Assembly: GCA_963691655.1 (NCBI GenBank)
Contig: OY829329.1
Coordinates: forward strand, 12,910,708-12,974,707
Length of the DNA stretch: 64,000 nt
Direction of reading: 5' to 3'
From: Toxonevra muliebris
Taxonomy: Eukaryota; Arthropoda; Insecta; Diptera; Pallopteridae
The notes beneath the pieces are model-generated. The model made no database searches. It saw only the letters and a program-made list of their open reading frames with translations, and was not told the origin of the DNA. The position numbers were made by a program, and so were the translations under genes. Of this stretch, positions 1-11,599 are shown one piece after another; positions within the stretch are counted from its first letter, which is position 1; every line of letters begins with the position of its first letter.

Positions 1-845
1 AAAGGATAAGTGATCTAATCTCCAGTATAATAACCTCTTGTTAATTTCTTCTACAAAAAATGCAAAATATTTGATTCAGTTATCCGAGAAACGAAAAATT
101 AAGAGAAGCAATTATGCTTAAAACACAATTGCGACGGGAAATCTATTGACGCGTATCAGCTGCAAAATTAGAACACACTTTATCGTAGGGAATAGCACAA
201 ATTTCTCGGCAAACGTGTGTTAATCGACGACGGCACATGGTTGTATTTCTGATCAGCTTATTGCCATTTATTATTATTCAAATTCTTGATGGTAATAATT
301 TTTATTATTCGGACTAGTTAGTTAAAGCTGTTGTTAATTTTTTTTTACAATTTACTCGTACGATCCCTGAAACAAAAAAAAATAAAAAAAAGGTAGTAAA
401 AAATTTTATTTTAGAATTTTTAATGATGATTTTTTTGATTTGTCGCTGTTGTTTGAAAACTACTTGGATAGTTTGCTTCACCAATCTACGTGTCACGTTA
501 TACAGAACCGTTCGAATTATGTCTGTTTTGAGCATTGGTCCGCTTGCTATGAGAATTCGCTGGGGTTCGTCGAAAAAAAAAAGATTTAACTTAAAAAATA
601 ATTTTCTTGTAAATAGAAAATGGTAACTGATTACCGTCGTCCATCATCAACTGTATTTCCTGGAACGATTTTCACTTTGGCAACGGATCAGCTTATCACG
701 AGTCGTCTGCGGATTTATCGTCTTCCGTCGCAATTGTGTTTAAGGCATTAAACGGGGAATGCAACTAAGCGAAGATCAATTAACCGACGATTGTTGTATA
801 TGTAATCATTAGAAATCGGTAGACATAGTGGATTATGTTTTCATG
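1..845. other. AT-rich non-coding sequence
   Basis: Short open frames only, with no recognisable domain, and no repeat that I could match elsewhere in the window. Nothing further is supported here. Confidence 0.6.
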
Positions 846-1066
846 TCTTCTTCTTCTTTTATGGCGCAACAGACCATGGAGGACCTAGAATGAACTTTTC
901 GCATCCATTCATGTTGTATATTTGTTGAATATAAATGGTGAGGTTAAAATCTTTTCTTAGCTAATTTTTCGCTTGGAGGTTTGCCAACCAGATGGTGGTG
1001 CCGTGTAGAAAAATCTTTATTTTTGATTGTATCGGCATTAAGCCCGACCACTAGACTACGGGGGCA
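846..1066 (-). mobile_element. tRNA-derived SINE candidate
   Basis: On the minus strand, from about 1066 downwards, the sequence begins with a tRNA-like head: TAGTCTAGTGG at 1049-1059 fits the Pol III A-box consensus TRGYNNARNNG exactly. A degenerate B-box-like GGTTGGCAAACC lies about 60 nt downstream (around 976-990). The unit ends in an AAAAGAAGAAGAAG-type tail at 846-860. The sequence TTCATGT occurs on both sides and may be a target-site duplication. The A-box and tail are seen directly; assignment as a SINE is inference because the B-box is poor. Confidence 0.45.
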
Positions 1067-1199
1067 CATGTGTGGTTCATGTAGTTATCATCACTCATCA
1101 TAAGTCAAAAAATTATGTGATCAATAATTTCACTACACCGTTTATTTTGCCACTGATTTTTAGTTTCCTAACGTAAGTTGGCACTTTTTTCCTTCCAAT

Positions 1200-1660
1200 A
1201 CACTGTGCAACAAAATCAGGTAAAATTGTAAAATTTATAATTCCTAGGTTTTGACAACGGTTTCGGAAAATAGATTAAAAATATGATATATGGGTCACAG
1301 CATTTCTGTGGAAAAGTATTTTTTCCCATTCGTTTTTCCATTTGAAAAAGTCAATAGTTTGGGAGTTGTGATGAAAAAGCTAGGAAAACGGGTTTATTCG
1401 TCATTTCGGGGAAATGGCAGAGTTAGGGGGGCAGATAGGGGGTCGGTTACTTAAGATGAAATATTTCCCTTACCTTTTTTTGCCTTTGGTCCTTAGACAC
1501 TGAAAACGAAATTCGCCATTTTGAGGCTCAAATTTACACTTATTTGTATGCGTCCCAAAACCAAGGTTATAAAACGAGAACTTTTTAATAATGGGTTTTT
1601 CAATCTATTTTCCGAAACCGTTGTCAAAACCTACGGATTATAATTACTGTTGCCCAGTGT
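1200..1660. mobile_element. TIR element (MITE-like), 461 bp
   Basis: The ends are inverted copies: ACACTGTGCAACA at 1200-1212 and the reverse complement of ACACTGGGCAACA at 1648-1660. A longer inverted block of about 40 bp follows inside (about 1244-1285 against 1592-1636), sharing GGTTTTGACAACGGTTTC. There is no transposase inside. No target-site duplication is obvious, so the superfamily (hAT-like or Transib-like) is undecided. It is most likely a non-autonomous DNA transposon. Confidence 0.65.
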
Positions 1661-4600
1661 GATTCTTTCAACACCTTTCAACTCTTTAATTCTCCCCCCC
1701 CCCCCCCCTTCTACAAATGTGTGTATTGAACTTACGCTCGTTAAATTGTACAACATCAATTTATCATATATATTTTTTTAACATTTTTACGAAATCATCA
1801 TTCACACATAAGAAATAAAACTCATTAACACTCACACCAATTGAGTTGCCAACTACTTTTTATTTTTTTACTTCTTTCTTCTTCTTCAGGTTTCAACGTT
1901 TATGTGACGACTTCTTTCTTAAGCATTAGCATTTTGGCATTTCGCGTTGACATTTAGTAACGTAAATCACATAAGCAATTAAAGTTTATAACGTAAACGC
2001 GCGTTAAGATTTTCCTCTCTCTTATACGTAAATGTTAGGAGAATTATGGTTGACCAATGAAATAAATTGCAATTAAATGAAATTACTAATTTAAATAGTA
2101 ATTTTTGTAATAAATTACAAGTAAGAGAAAACGAAAGAAACGCTGCACTTTAGCTAGTTACATTTGAAAAAAAAAACAAAATAGTAATAAATTTTATGGA
2201 ATAGCGGAATTTGAATGGGAAACACTTTTTCACTTTTTCACATTTTTTTTTTTTGAATCGGCTGAATGTTAGTTTGACAAACAATGTTAAGATATTTTTA
2301 ACCCATTAAGGGTCATAAGGGGAATAGCAATGAAAGAACCAAGCTTTTTTAAAGCAAAATTGTTTTTTTTTCTTGAGAAATCATGCCAAAGCGCGGCAAG
2401 ATCAATCAACTACACTCAGAAAAATAATAGACAAAGCTTCTTTTATTTTTTATGGCATACCTACAAAAAAATATGCGCAATTATATTAAATTCTACCAAC
2501 ACATGTTGAGATGTAAATCGAAAACAGATTTTCTTCTGCTTATAAGAATAAAACAGGAAATTCTACATAAACCCGTGCATATATGAAGATTATCTTTTTT
2601 TTTGTTTTTATTTATTTTTTTTTTTTTTTGGACAAACAGCGAAACGTTTTTCCGCTTTAATAACAAAAAAAAAAAAAATTATTATAAAATTGTTGTGGGG
2701 TCCAGCAATGGCAGCAATTCTTTCTGTTGCTTTTGCTAACTGCTGCCTGCTGCTGCTGCTGTTGTTGTTGCATTACCGTAAGATCCAAAGTCAGAGAGCC
2801 GCTGAAACGTTTGAGATTAAAATCAGTTTAGGACGCCTTTAGGTTATACTCGTAATTTTAGTATTTTTCAGTATCTACAAATATCACAAAAAACGTTGCC
2901 CACAGTAGAAAGAGAGAGATACTTTTACATTTAATATTTCATGCAATTTTCTTCATTCAACGCATCGTTGACCTATTGAACCATAATAAAACGTGTGTGT
3001 GACGTTATCAGCTTCAATATGAGAAATGTAGATGCAAGTTCTTTGATTTGGTTTTTCTTCTTTTTTTTTTTGCAGTTTTTCGTAAAACCAGTTTCACTTA
3101 ACTTAAACGTTTGCAGTCTTCTGTATTGCTTCTTGAATGAATTCTTCGAATAAATATTAAACACACAGCATGTAAAATTTTAAACCCAAAACTAATGACA
3201 TTCATGTGGGGAGGTGAAATATGTAGGTAGGCATGTAGCAATGGGTAATCTGAAAAATACTTGTATGTATATATTTATTAATAGGAGATTTTTTTTAAAT
3301 ATTTTTACAGCCAAACAGACGGACAAATGTTGGAGAATAGACAGCAAGACAGACAGCTGTGTGTGCTTACATACAAGTTTTGTGAGATTATTGTCGATGA
3401 TATTGTCAATTTATCGGAATGAAGAACAAGTTAAAAGTAAAACAGTGTTGCCATATTTTAATTTTTTTACAGTTGATAGCTTTAAACGTGCTAACTATGT
3501 CAAAATCCCTTTTCGTACTAGACAATCATTGCTGGCAAGTTTTTGATGAGAAAAAAGAGAAAGGAAGAGTACCGTACATTTGTGGTTTTCATATTTTTAG
3601 AGTTCTGGTTAATATTCTTGAATAGTATTAAACCGGAAAAAAATTTTTGTCAAGAATTGAATAATGTGAAAGGGGACAAAGGGTTAACTAGATCACTTTC
3701 TTAGTGTCTGCCCCAGCTTTCTGTCGGATCAGCGTAAGCATATTTGGCACTGTAGTGTTGAGAGACGAACCACAGGATCTGCTAAGGTTTATTAATAAAT
3801 CTGGTAGGTTTAAAGAATAACAAAACGGAACACAGGTTATACTTAATATAATGGGCGTAAAATTTGTGGTCAGAGTGCTGAGCAGCAAACAGTTTTTGAG
3901 GAAAATATTTCCAATCAAAAACTAATTGAGATCACCGAAGGTCAAAACCACATAGGTTCAACTTTCCTTAAGGAATTACCCCTTGAAAGTCAAATATTGA
4001 ATAGTGGCTTCATATAACATCCAAAAAGATGGGTAAGGAGAGTTTGCGGGTTATTGCAGTTCAAGTGATTTTTTCCCTCCCTTTATTGATAAACAACTTC
4101 TCTTAGCTATGAAACAATCAGAAGGTAAAATAAAAAAAAATGTATATTGGTCCCATGTATACCAAAATTATGGGTTTTGACACCCATAGCGGGAATCCCA
4201 GATGTAATAAAAAAAAATCTGAGCACAGTGTGAGAATCAACGACCCCGAATTACCTTTAAAAAGTTCCATTCGACATTTGGAGTTTACTGTTGCACTGTG
4301 TAATTATTTCTTTGTGTGGGTTAACTGAATAGGCCAGCCAGAAATTTGTTTGGGTGGAAAAACGGACTAATCCGCTCATGGGGTAGCCTAGGGAATTTAT
4401 GGCAATCCGGTTTCGCGGCCTTTCTTCTCTAACACTCTGTTCTGAAGTATTTTCAGGTTTCGATTGTCTTACGAAATTCACCCTAGGGCTTGGTGACGAA
4501 CCTCGCTATTTGTTAGTATCCATCTGATTCAATTTCATCCTCATGCTTTCATTGCGTTTTATATGACAAGCTATTTGCAGTTTAAATCACTTTTTCATAT

Positions 4601-5030
4601 TCTCTTAATATAATAAAAAAACATGTAAAATAAATTTTTTTTCAAAGTGGGTTAAGAAAGGTTAAATTCTGCCCCTCCTAGCAAAGCCAATAATAAAACT
4701 GTGCAACGATTTTAATGTCAGTTTAGCGAAAATTTTGAGAAGTACGGAACTGCGAGTCATGGTTCTTACTTTCGAAATCAATTCCGACTCCTTATGATCA
4801 GCTTGGATTTGCAGTTAAATCTCGTGATGAGATTGTGAACTTATAAAAGTATAAATTTCTATGTAATTCTATTCACTTTTAGCTTTTGAAGTCTAACGGT
4901 AGCTGAAACGATTGCCAAAAATTTAAATACAGAGCAAAGGTGAAGGAAGAAGTTAGATAGAGAAGGTTTTCCAGGTAAAATCTCTCCCTTTTCCGATATA
5001 TATTAGGTGTACAACTTTGCTTCCGCCATT
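1661..5030. other. Non-coding sequence with simple repeats
   Basis: AT-rich sequence with a poly-C run near 1695-1709, poly-A/T tracts and a CTG/TTG triplet tract around 2750-2770. Open frames between 2973 and 4481 are short, low in complexity and match no domain I recognise. No gene is supported. Confidence 0.55.
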
Positions 5031-5039
5031 TTTTTGGAA

Positions 5040-6060
5040 CTAAATGCTTTATTGTCAAAAAGTGTGTACATGTATTATTCAAAGTAATGTCTGTTTCTAG
5101 TGACTTCACTTTCACCCATCTCTCCAGCACTTCTCGGATCCCATCTCGAAAAAAGGAGGCGTCTTTCGACGCTATCCATTCTTAGATCCATTTATCGACA
5201 TCGATCGAAACAGATAATAATCGGAAGAAGCGATGTCTGTGGAGTACGGCGGGTGGGGCAAGACCTCACATGCTGGGGTTTCCAAATATGTCTTAACCAC
5301 TTTTGCGACGTGTGACCGAGCATTGTCATGCTGGAAGATGGCTTTGTCGTGTCTCTCTTGGTACTGTGGGTGTTTCATCTATTGCGTTCGGTACCAATCT
5401 CCTATGATGATTTCACTCGATTTTAGTAGTTTTTGAAAATTGTTTCTCTCCCACCACCATGCTTGTCATCGACATGGAAATCACTACTTTTGAAACGTTG
5501 AAACTACTCACGGCACGTTCTTTCACTCAGAGCAGTCTCACCGTAAGTATTTGAGATCCCATCTCGAAAAAAGTAGGCGTCTTTCGACGTAATCCATCAT
5601 TGGATCCATTTTTCGGCTTCCTCATACGAACGAAAATGCTATTCCTCCAAGCTGTGCGCCATCAAACGAAACAGATCGTGGTCGGAAGGAGCGACGTCTG
5701 TGGAGTACGGCGGGTGGAGCAAGACCCCCATTTCAAGGTTTCCAAGTATGTCTTGACTACTTTTGCAACGTGTAACCAAGCATTGCCATGCTGGAGGATG
5801 ACTTAGTCGTATCTTTCTTGATACTGTGGCTGTTTTTCCTTTAATGTCGACTCAAGCATATCAATTGCGTTTGGTACCGATCTTCTGTGATAGTTTCTCT
5901 CGGTTTCATTAGCTCGTAGTATATCATACCGAGCTGGTCTCACCAAATGCGCACCTTGGCGCCGTGAATATTCAGGTTGGCGGTCGAAATCACCACTTTT
6001 AAAACATTGAAACCCCTCACGACACGTTGTTTCACTCAAAGCAGCCTAACCGTAAATATA
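5040..6060 (-). pseudogene. DD34D mariner transposase remnant, two tandem fragments
   Basis: Two direct, diverged copies of a mariner transposase fragment lie head to tail on the minus strand, roughly 5140-5545 and 5550-6060. The left copy reads FQHDNARSHVAK followed by HPPYSTDIASSDYYLF, which are the second and third catalytic-aspartate blocks of mariner. There are 34 residues between the two aspartates, the DD34D spacing. The right copy retains the preceding block ending in LKEKQPQYQERYD. Both contain frameshifts and stops and neither has the N-terminal helix-turn-helix, so no functional protein is expected. The junction near 5545-5555 joins the end of one fragment to an interior point of the next. 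Confidence 0.85.
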
Positions 6061-6399
6061 TAAAAGCACTCGATGTGTCTTAGCTACAGTTTTTTTTTCA
6101 AATGATCAAAACTTCCCGCAAATGACAGAGAGCTTGGCTCAAAAACATGCAAATTTGGTTCGAGAATAATTTAAAAATGCAAACAACTTTCACTAATACG
6201 GCAATGTTGATATGTTAACAGATATCCAAACTCACTTTATGACAATTCTGATCTTCGACCAGCCCTTACCGATGCAGCCATTTATCGGAAAACAGCAGAA
6301 GCGAAGTTGAACGCCTAATAATATCTCAATCATTATGTTGAGTTGCTCCTAAATTAAAATAGATTTTTTACAAGAACCAAAAACTTAAATTCCGCGCCC

Positions 6400-7130
6400 T
6401 TCTTCTCAGTGAATGCGCTAGTCGCTCAGATTAGCCGAAGATCGGTCTTGGCACCATTTACCACTGCTATCTGGCCACTGGCATTAGTTGGAAAAACTAA
6501 ATGGAATCAGGTATTTCTGAATCTAATCCTTCTAACAGAGATACGGACGTCTTTTTCAGCGCATTTTACCGCCGAACTCCGTATAGAATACCACGAATTC
6601 CACGTTGTTTCTTATCCGTTTAATTTTCGGTAACTTTAAAAGTCGCTTTATTTTATCAGTGCTGGCTCGTACAATTTCATATTTGTTTTGAATGCTGGGC
6701 TTGCCAAATCTGAAATCATACTGAAGCCTATCACCAGGCTTTAATCTTGTGAAATATTCTTATATCCGATATCATATTATACAACTTTCTAAATCAGTCA
6801 GTCAGAGTCAGTTCTTTTTGAGTCTGAGCTTTCCAACAGAAACAAGGATGTCCTTTTCCGCACATTTTACCCCCGAACCTTCCACGTTGTTTCTCATCCG
6901 CTCATCTCATCTGCTCATTCTCATCTGCAGGCTCCAATCTTGCGAAAGAATCTTATATCTGTTATCAGATTATACAGCTCCCAAATCAAATCTTTTTCAA
7001 TCTGAGCTTGCCAACAGGACGTCCTTTTCTCCATATTTCATTTCAGAACTCAAAGAAGAATATCTGCCACATTGCTTCTTATTCGCTATACATAATTTAA
7101 CTAGCGAATTCACTGGTCACTTATAAGCTA
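6400..7130. repeat. Diverged tandem repeat, about 180-300 bp unit
   Basis: Three related blocks occur in a row around 6530-6620, 6830-6910 and 7010-7090. Each carries a version of GACGTCTTTTTCAGC, then CATTTTACC-CCGAAC, then CACGTTGTTTCTTATCCG. The last two are also preceded by matching TCTTATATCYG...TCAGATTATACA segments. The open frames crossing the blocks look incidental. Confidence 0.6.
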
Positions 7131-7865
7131 AATAGAGTAGACGTACAGCTTCTAGTTTTATCTTATTCAATACATGACGTTCATACAGAGTGAACTATTG
7201 ATCTGACAAAGCATTTTTCCCTCGAATGGTGAAGACATCTTTTCTTTCATCGCTAATTGTCATCATTTTTGATTCCGTAGCATAAAAGAGAACGGAAAGA
7301 AAACGAGGTTTATAGAGTGGTTTTTCGTGTGTCGCTAGATTTGTTTCTCAGTTTCCTACTGGTGCCGAAGTATCATCTATTGGCAAGGTGACTATAAGGA
7401 GTTCCCTTGTCTGAAACTTCGTTTAAAACTTGGGCATGGATCTTCTCGAAAAACATTAACTTCTGAAAATATTTGTTTCGTGAGAACCCAGACTCGAATC
7501 ATCAAATTGAAATCAATGATTTCAAATATTAGTTTTATCTAACATCATGGTGCTGTAAATGATAAGCATGATAAAAGTACCAGGTGTGATTCCTTTCCGG
7601 AAAAGGCTAAAATCTCATCTCAAAAAAGATATATTTCATAAACCTTCAAGAGGTAGACATTCCAGGGACAAAATGATTATAAGGACTGCGTCAGAAAAAA
7701 TGGCCCGTTACATATTTATCTCTAACTTTATAAAATTTCAACAGAAATCAAACATTTTTTTTCTAAGTAAGTAGGCCTTGACAATATATACAATAATAAC
7801 AGAAAGTATTATGCTTCACTTTTTTGTAGTTGCTCAGTTCATTAGTTAAAAAATAACAAGCGAAC
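7131..7865. other. Unassigned sequence
   Basis: One short open frame at 7559-7774 contains a basic segment that faintly resembles Tc1-like N-termini, but the match is too weak to call. Nothing else is supported. Confidence 0.4.
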
Positions 7866-9360
7866 TAGAAGTGTGAGAATTCATTGTGCGATCTTTTCGA
7901 GATCACCCTTAGTGGAAAAAATTCGTTTTAAAAATTCGCGCGCGAACTTAAAGTTGACCCAGATACTGTTTCAAGAAAAAGATACCGACAGAAATTATGC
8001 CTCATTCGGAAAGCTAGTTCTGGAAGAAAGAAGTGGTTCTATAATCCGGAAAAGCAAGAAAAGTCATACCATATTGATGAAGAATCCTGATGTTTCAAGT
8101 AGAAAAGTGGTTCGAAAACTAAATTGTTTAGAGTCGTTTGTGCGTCGGGTAAAAAAATAAGCTGACCTTAAGACTTTTAAAGTACAAAAAGTCCCCAACA
8201 GGAATGCTGGGAAGCAGAACGTGCCAAAAAAATAAAACATGACTTTTTTGAAAAATAGGATTGCTGTCTATTATTATTATTAGTATTAGAGGAGCCCAAC
8301 CAGGCAGGCACTGCGACCTAAAAGATCTTTTGTGCCATTCCCCATTTTATGACAAAAGACGTTCGGCTGACCTAATAAAAGTCAAGACATCTTTCGTAGA
8401 AGAAGATTTCATGTGATCAGCCGTCAAAAACGAATAATCATAGATTCTTCCTCTGAGCCGAGCCAAGGCCGGACACTCACACAGAATGTGAAGTGTCGTC
8501 TCGTCATCTTCCATACATAGACGACTTTCTGTCTCATTGGACAGACCTATTTTGCTTAGGTGATATCTGAGCCCATGGTGTCCAGACATGTAGCCCACCA
8601 ATAGCCTAAGGTCAGGTTTGGAATAAGAGATGGGCTGATTTTGGGCAAGCGGAATGGTGAGAGCTTTTGCCTGTCTTAAACCCGGGATAGAGTTCCAATA
8701 CTCTAGCCATTTTGCCTTAGACCACTCCTCAACGATAGATTTCGTAGAGGCCCAGCCGATTCCGCAAAACGGATCGGGGCCGAAGTGCTTGGTAGATGAA
8801 CCTTGCCTAGCCAGTTCAATGCTGTCTAATGGACGACGAAACATGCGTTTTGACTGACTTTCCACAACTTCCTGGCCCGAAATTTTATACTGCGGATTCG
8901 TGAGGCAACGTCGTTGAAAAGTTTCGGACCAAAAGACAGTTGAAGTTTTTCCGTAAATTTTTTGTTTGGCAAGCTATAGGCAGCTGTGGTGAAAGATGCA
9001 AGTCTTTTGTGACCTTGGATACGATTAACTCTAACATATTTGTTAAAAAATGCTTGAACAAGAGGTTATTGCCATTCTTACGACAGCATGAGGAGTCCAA
9101 ATTTGTTTGGCCCGATCTCGCTTCTTGTCACTACAGTAAAGCAGCCTTTGAATGGACACGGAAGTCGAATCCACCAAACTGCCCAGAACTCAGGCCAATC
9201 GAAAAATATTGGGCATTAGTAAAAGGAGAAATGAAGACATCAAAAGAATAGCTAACAACATTAATAATTTTAGAAGAAGATGGCCTGTAGCGGCCCAGAA
9301 AATCTCTGTTTTGGTGGCGATTTTAAGAATGATGGTGATTGTGTTGAAACGTTGATTATT
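7866..9360 (+). pseudogene. Tc1-like transposase remnant, interrupted by a retrotransposon
   Basis: The N-terminal half runs from about 7873 to 8260 and includes the helix-turn-helix-like SRKVVRKLNCLESFVRRVKK. The C-terminal half resumes at about 8868 with a DFPQLPGPKFYTADS-like segment. It continues through FVWQAIGSCGERCKSFVT, FWPDLASCHYSK-type residues (here VWPDLASCHYSK) and NCPELRPIEKYWALVKG, which hold the second aspartate and the terminal glutamate of a DDE transposase. Stops and a frameshift near 9230 break the frame, and the remaining C-terminal residues (IANNINNFRRRWPVAAQKIS) continue in another frame. The block with the first catalytic aspartate is missing exactly where the retrotransposon sits. 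Non-functional. Confidence 0.8.
8268..8866 (-). mobile_element. 5'-truncated I-like non-LTR retrotransposon (RNase H end), nested
   Basis: The minus-strand frame 8865-8347 encodes the C-terminal part of a non-LTR polyprotein, 172 residues. It includes WLEYWNSIPGLRQAKAL and a zinc-knuckle-like segment LCMEDDETTLHILCECP, in which the expected first cysteine is serine. The 3' end on this strand is a (TAA)n-type tail at about 8269-8287, typical of I-clade elements. It lies inside the Tc1-like transposase remnant. I could not find a clean target-site duplication, and a short piece of the host element seems lost. A relative occurs at 57.3 kb. Confidence 0.8.
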
Positions 9361-9399
9361 CCAGAAAAAAAAATTTTTGGATTTCCGATTGGGATGCTC

Positions 9400-11250
9400 C
9401 AAATTTATGTTCCGATTCAGCATAACAGTAACAGTAATTCTCTTCCACTCGTTGCCATATTATTTAATATGTTTTATTTTACTTATTTAATTTTCCTACA
9501 TGTGGCAACTACATTTGCATGTGATTTCAACATTTATGAGATCAATCAATTTAACATCTGCTGCCAACAAACAGCAAACATACACAATGAATGAAAAGAA
9601 CATTGAAAAAAATTAGCAATAAATTTAAAAACAAAACGGAAATGCAAAAACAAAACGCAAAGCAAAAAAAAAAAAAAAAATAAATAAAAAAAAAAAGTGA
9701 TTTTAAAATTTAAATGGTGTAGAAAATATTATCACTTTAAGAAAATCACTTTACAAAAAAAGGAGTGGTGGTTAAAATCACAGCTGCAGTGAAGTGATTC
9801 GATCTATAACAATTTTGCATATACGAGAAGAATTTAATAAGAAACTGGCAACACTGTTTGCGCATTGCACTGTCAGTGTGTGCAGCAACATGTTGCAAGT
9901 TCACATTACATGCGTTTCGGTCTCATGTTAACGAATTTAACTGATTTGGGGTTTTTTTTTTTTTGTTTTTTTTTTTAAGTTTTTGAAGCTGTTAACTGAT
10001 TTTTCTTTGCACTAAGAGTGTGAGTGAAGTTCTTTTTTTTTTGCAAGCATTCAATATTTTCAATGGTGAAAGATTTTTACCAGCGGCTGTAGTTGCCACT
10101 TTGAAAATATACTGCCAGTAAGTTTTAAGTTTTTTTTTTTTTTTTTTAATTTTTCTTCCACGTTCAGCGTGCGAAAAAGTAGGCGTCTATAAGCTTTTTT
10201 GACCTTTTACTCATATTGCAGTTAGTTGGTTTGGAGTAACAGCAACAGCAGCTAGCCATAGTGTTGCCAACTTCCTGTGCGTGTCAGTGGCAAATGTATT
10301 AAATTTGACGTTTCGTTTTGTTTTGTTGCAGCTGTCGTAATCGCCGATTTAATTGATTTTTATTTTGCGCTTAGTAAAATACTTACTAATAAAATTTGAG
10401 ATATTTATGTGTATGGGAAAATCGATGCACAAATAAGAAGAGGAGGTAATGTTTTAACCAATGCTTAACGGTAATTAAAATTGAGAAAAAAAGCTTTCGA
10501 AAATTATTTCCTGTTAATGAATTTGCTATAATATTATAAAAAATTACTAAATAAATATCAAGAAAAAAAAAAAAAATATACTGGCACCTTTTAAATTAAG
10601 CAATTTTCATTTATAATTTCCTCTTTTCTGAAAGCGTAAAAAATTAATTACTTCCCAATGCAGCGGAGACTCCCCACAACTTTTCTGCTGCACGCACGAT
10701 TAGTTTCTAGTGAGCATAGTGGAGTAGCCAACTTTATTTTAATTTCAGATTTTCAGTTTAATTGAACCCAGCAAAGAAATTAAGGTTATTTGAGGGCTAG
10801 TTTTTTTTTAATTTTATAGAAACTCTAAAATGGCCTGGAGGTCTTAGAAATCTGTGAATAAGGGAAATGTTGGAGAGAACTAAAGACGATGACCAACGAC
10901 CGATTTTGATCGAGGAATTTTTTTGAAGCCGTAAATCCCATCAGGAATAAATGAATTTTATAAAAATTTCTTTAAAAAAAGATACTCCTAAGTGGAGCGG
11001 CTCTTTCAGATAGCAGTATCATCTAAACCCTTAAGAAGTAAAAAAAGAAAAACTGGTGAAAAAGCCGTCCACCATTGTCTAGCGCACACTTTATTTTTTT
11101 CTTACAAGCTATAACAGGATTATATCTTAAGAAAGATATTAAATCCTAGTAAATGATTTAATATCTGATACATCATAAACAGGCTGAATTTTTTTTTCAG
11201 AAAACTATTTAAAAATAACCAGAACTTTCTAAATTAAAAAATCTGGATAT
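9400..11250. other. Non-coding, poly-A/T-rich sequence
   Basis: Long A and T runs (about 9666-9696, 9950-9980 and 10128-10150) and AT-rich unique sequence. There is no open frame with recognisable domains and no clear repeat. Confidence 0.55.
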
Positions 11251-11330
11251 CACCAGCGGATCCAGAGATTGGGGTAGGGGATTTATTTTTTCGTTCTTTC
11301 AAGAAGTTTTTTAATTCCAAAGTAGCGTTT
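11251..11330 (+). repeat. hAT-like short repeat, partial
   Basis: Begins CACCAGCGGATCCAGAG, the TIR of the dispersed family described at 21580-21778, followed by a G-rich tract and T-rich sequence. The right end is not recognisable. Confidence 0.4.
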
Positions 11331-11599
11331 TTGTTTTATCTACCAAATCCTCCCTTTGCATCCGCAAGAGCTGAATACAATAACTTAAAATCCAAGGGAC
11401 AGTGGGATATATGTTTACTGGTCATTGGGTGTTTGATGGCAGACATTCCTTCTATGGGACATGAGCCAGAGAAGTCAACAGCTATGCGAACTTTTTTTTT
11501 TTTTTTGTATTCCAGAAAGTTTCAGAACCCATGTTAGTAGTAGACTAACTTATCGTCTTAAGTATAAAAAATACTTCTGAACAGGATTTACCACTGGGA

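Noticed and set aside
7559..7774. N-terminal part of a second Tc1-like transposase
   Set aside because: Only a faint basic-segment similarity; not enough to support a call.
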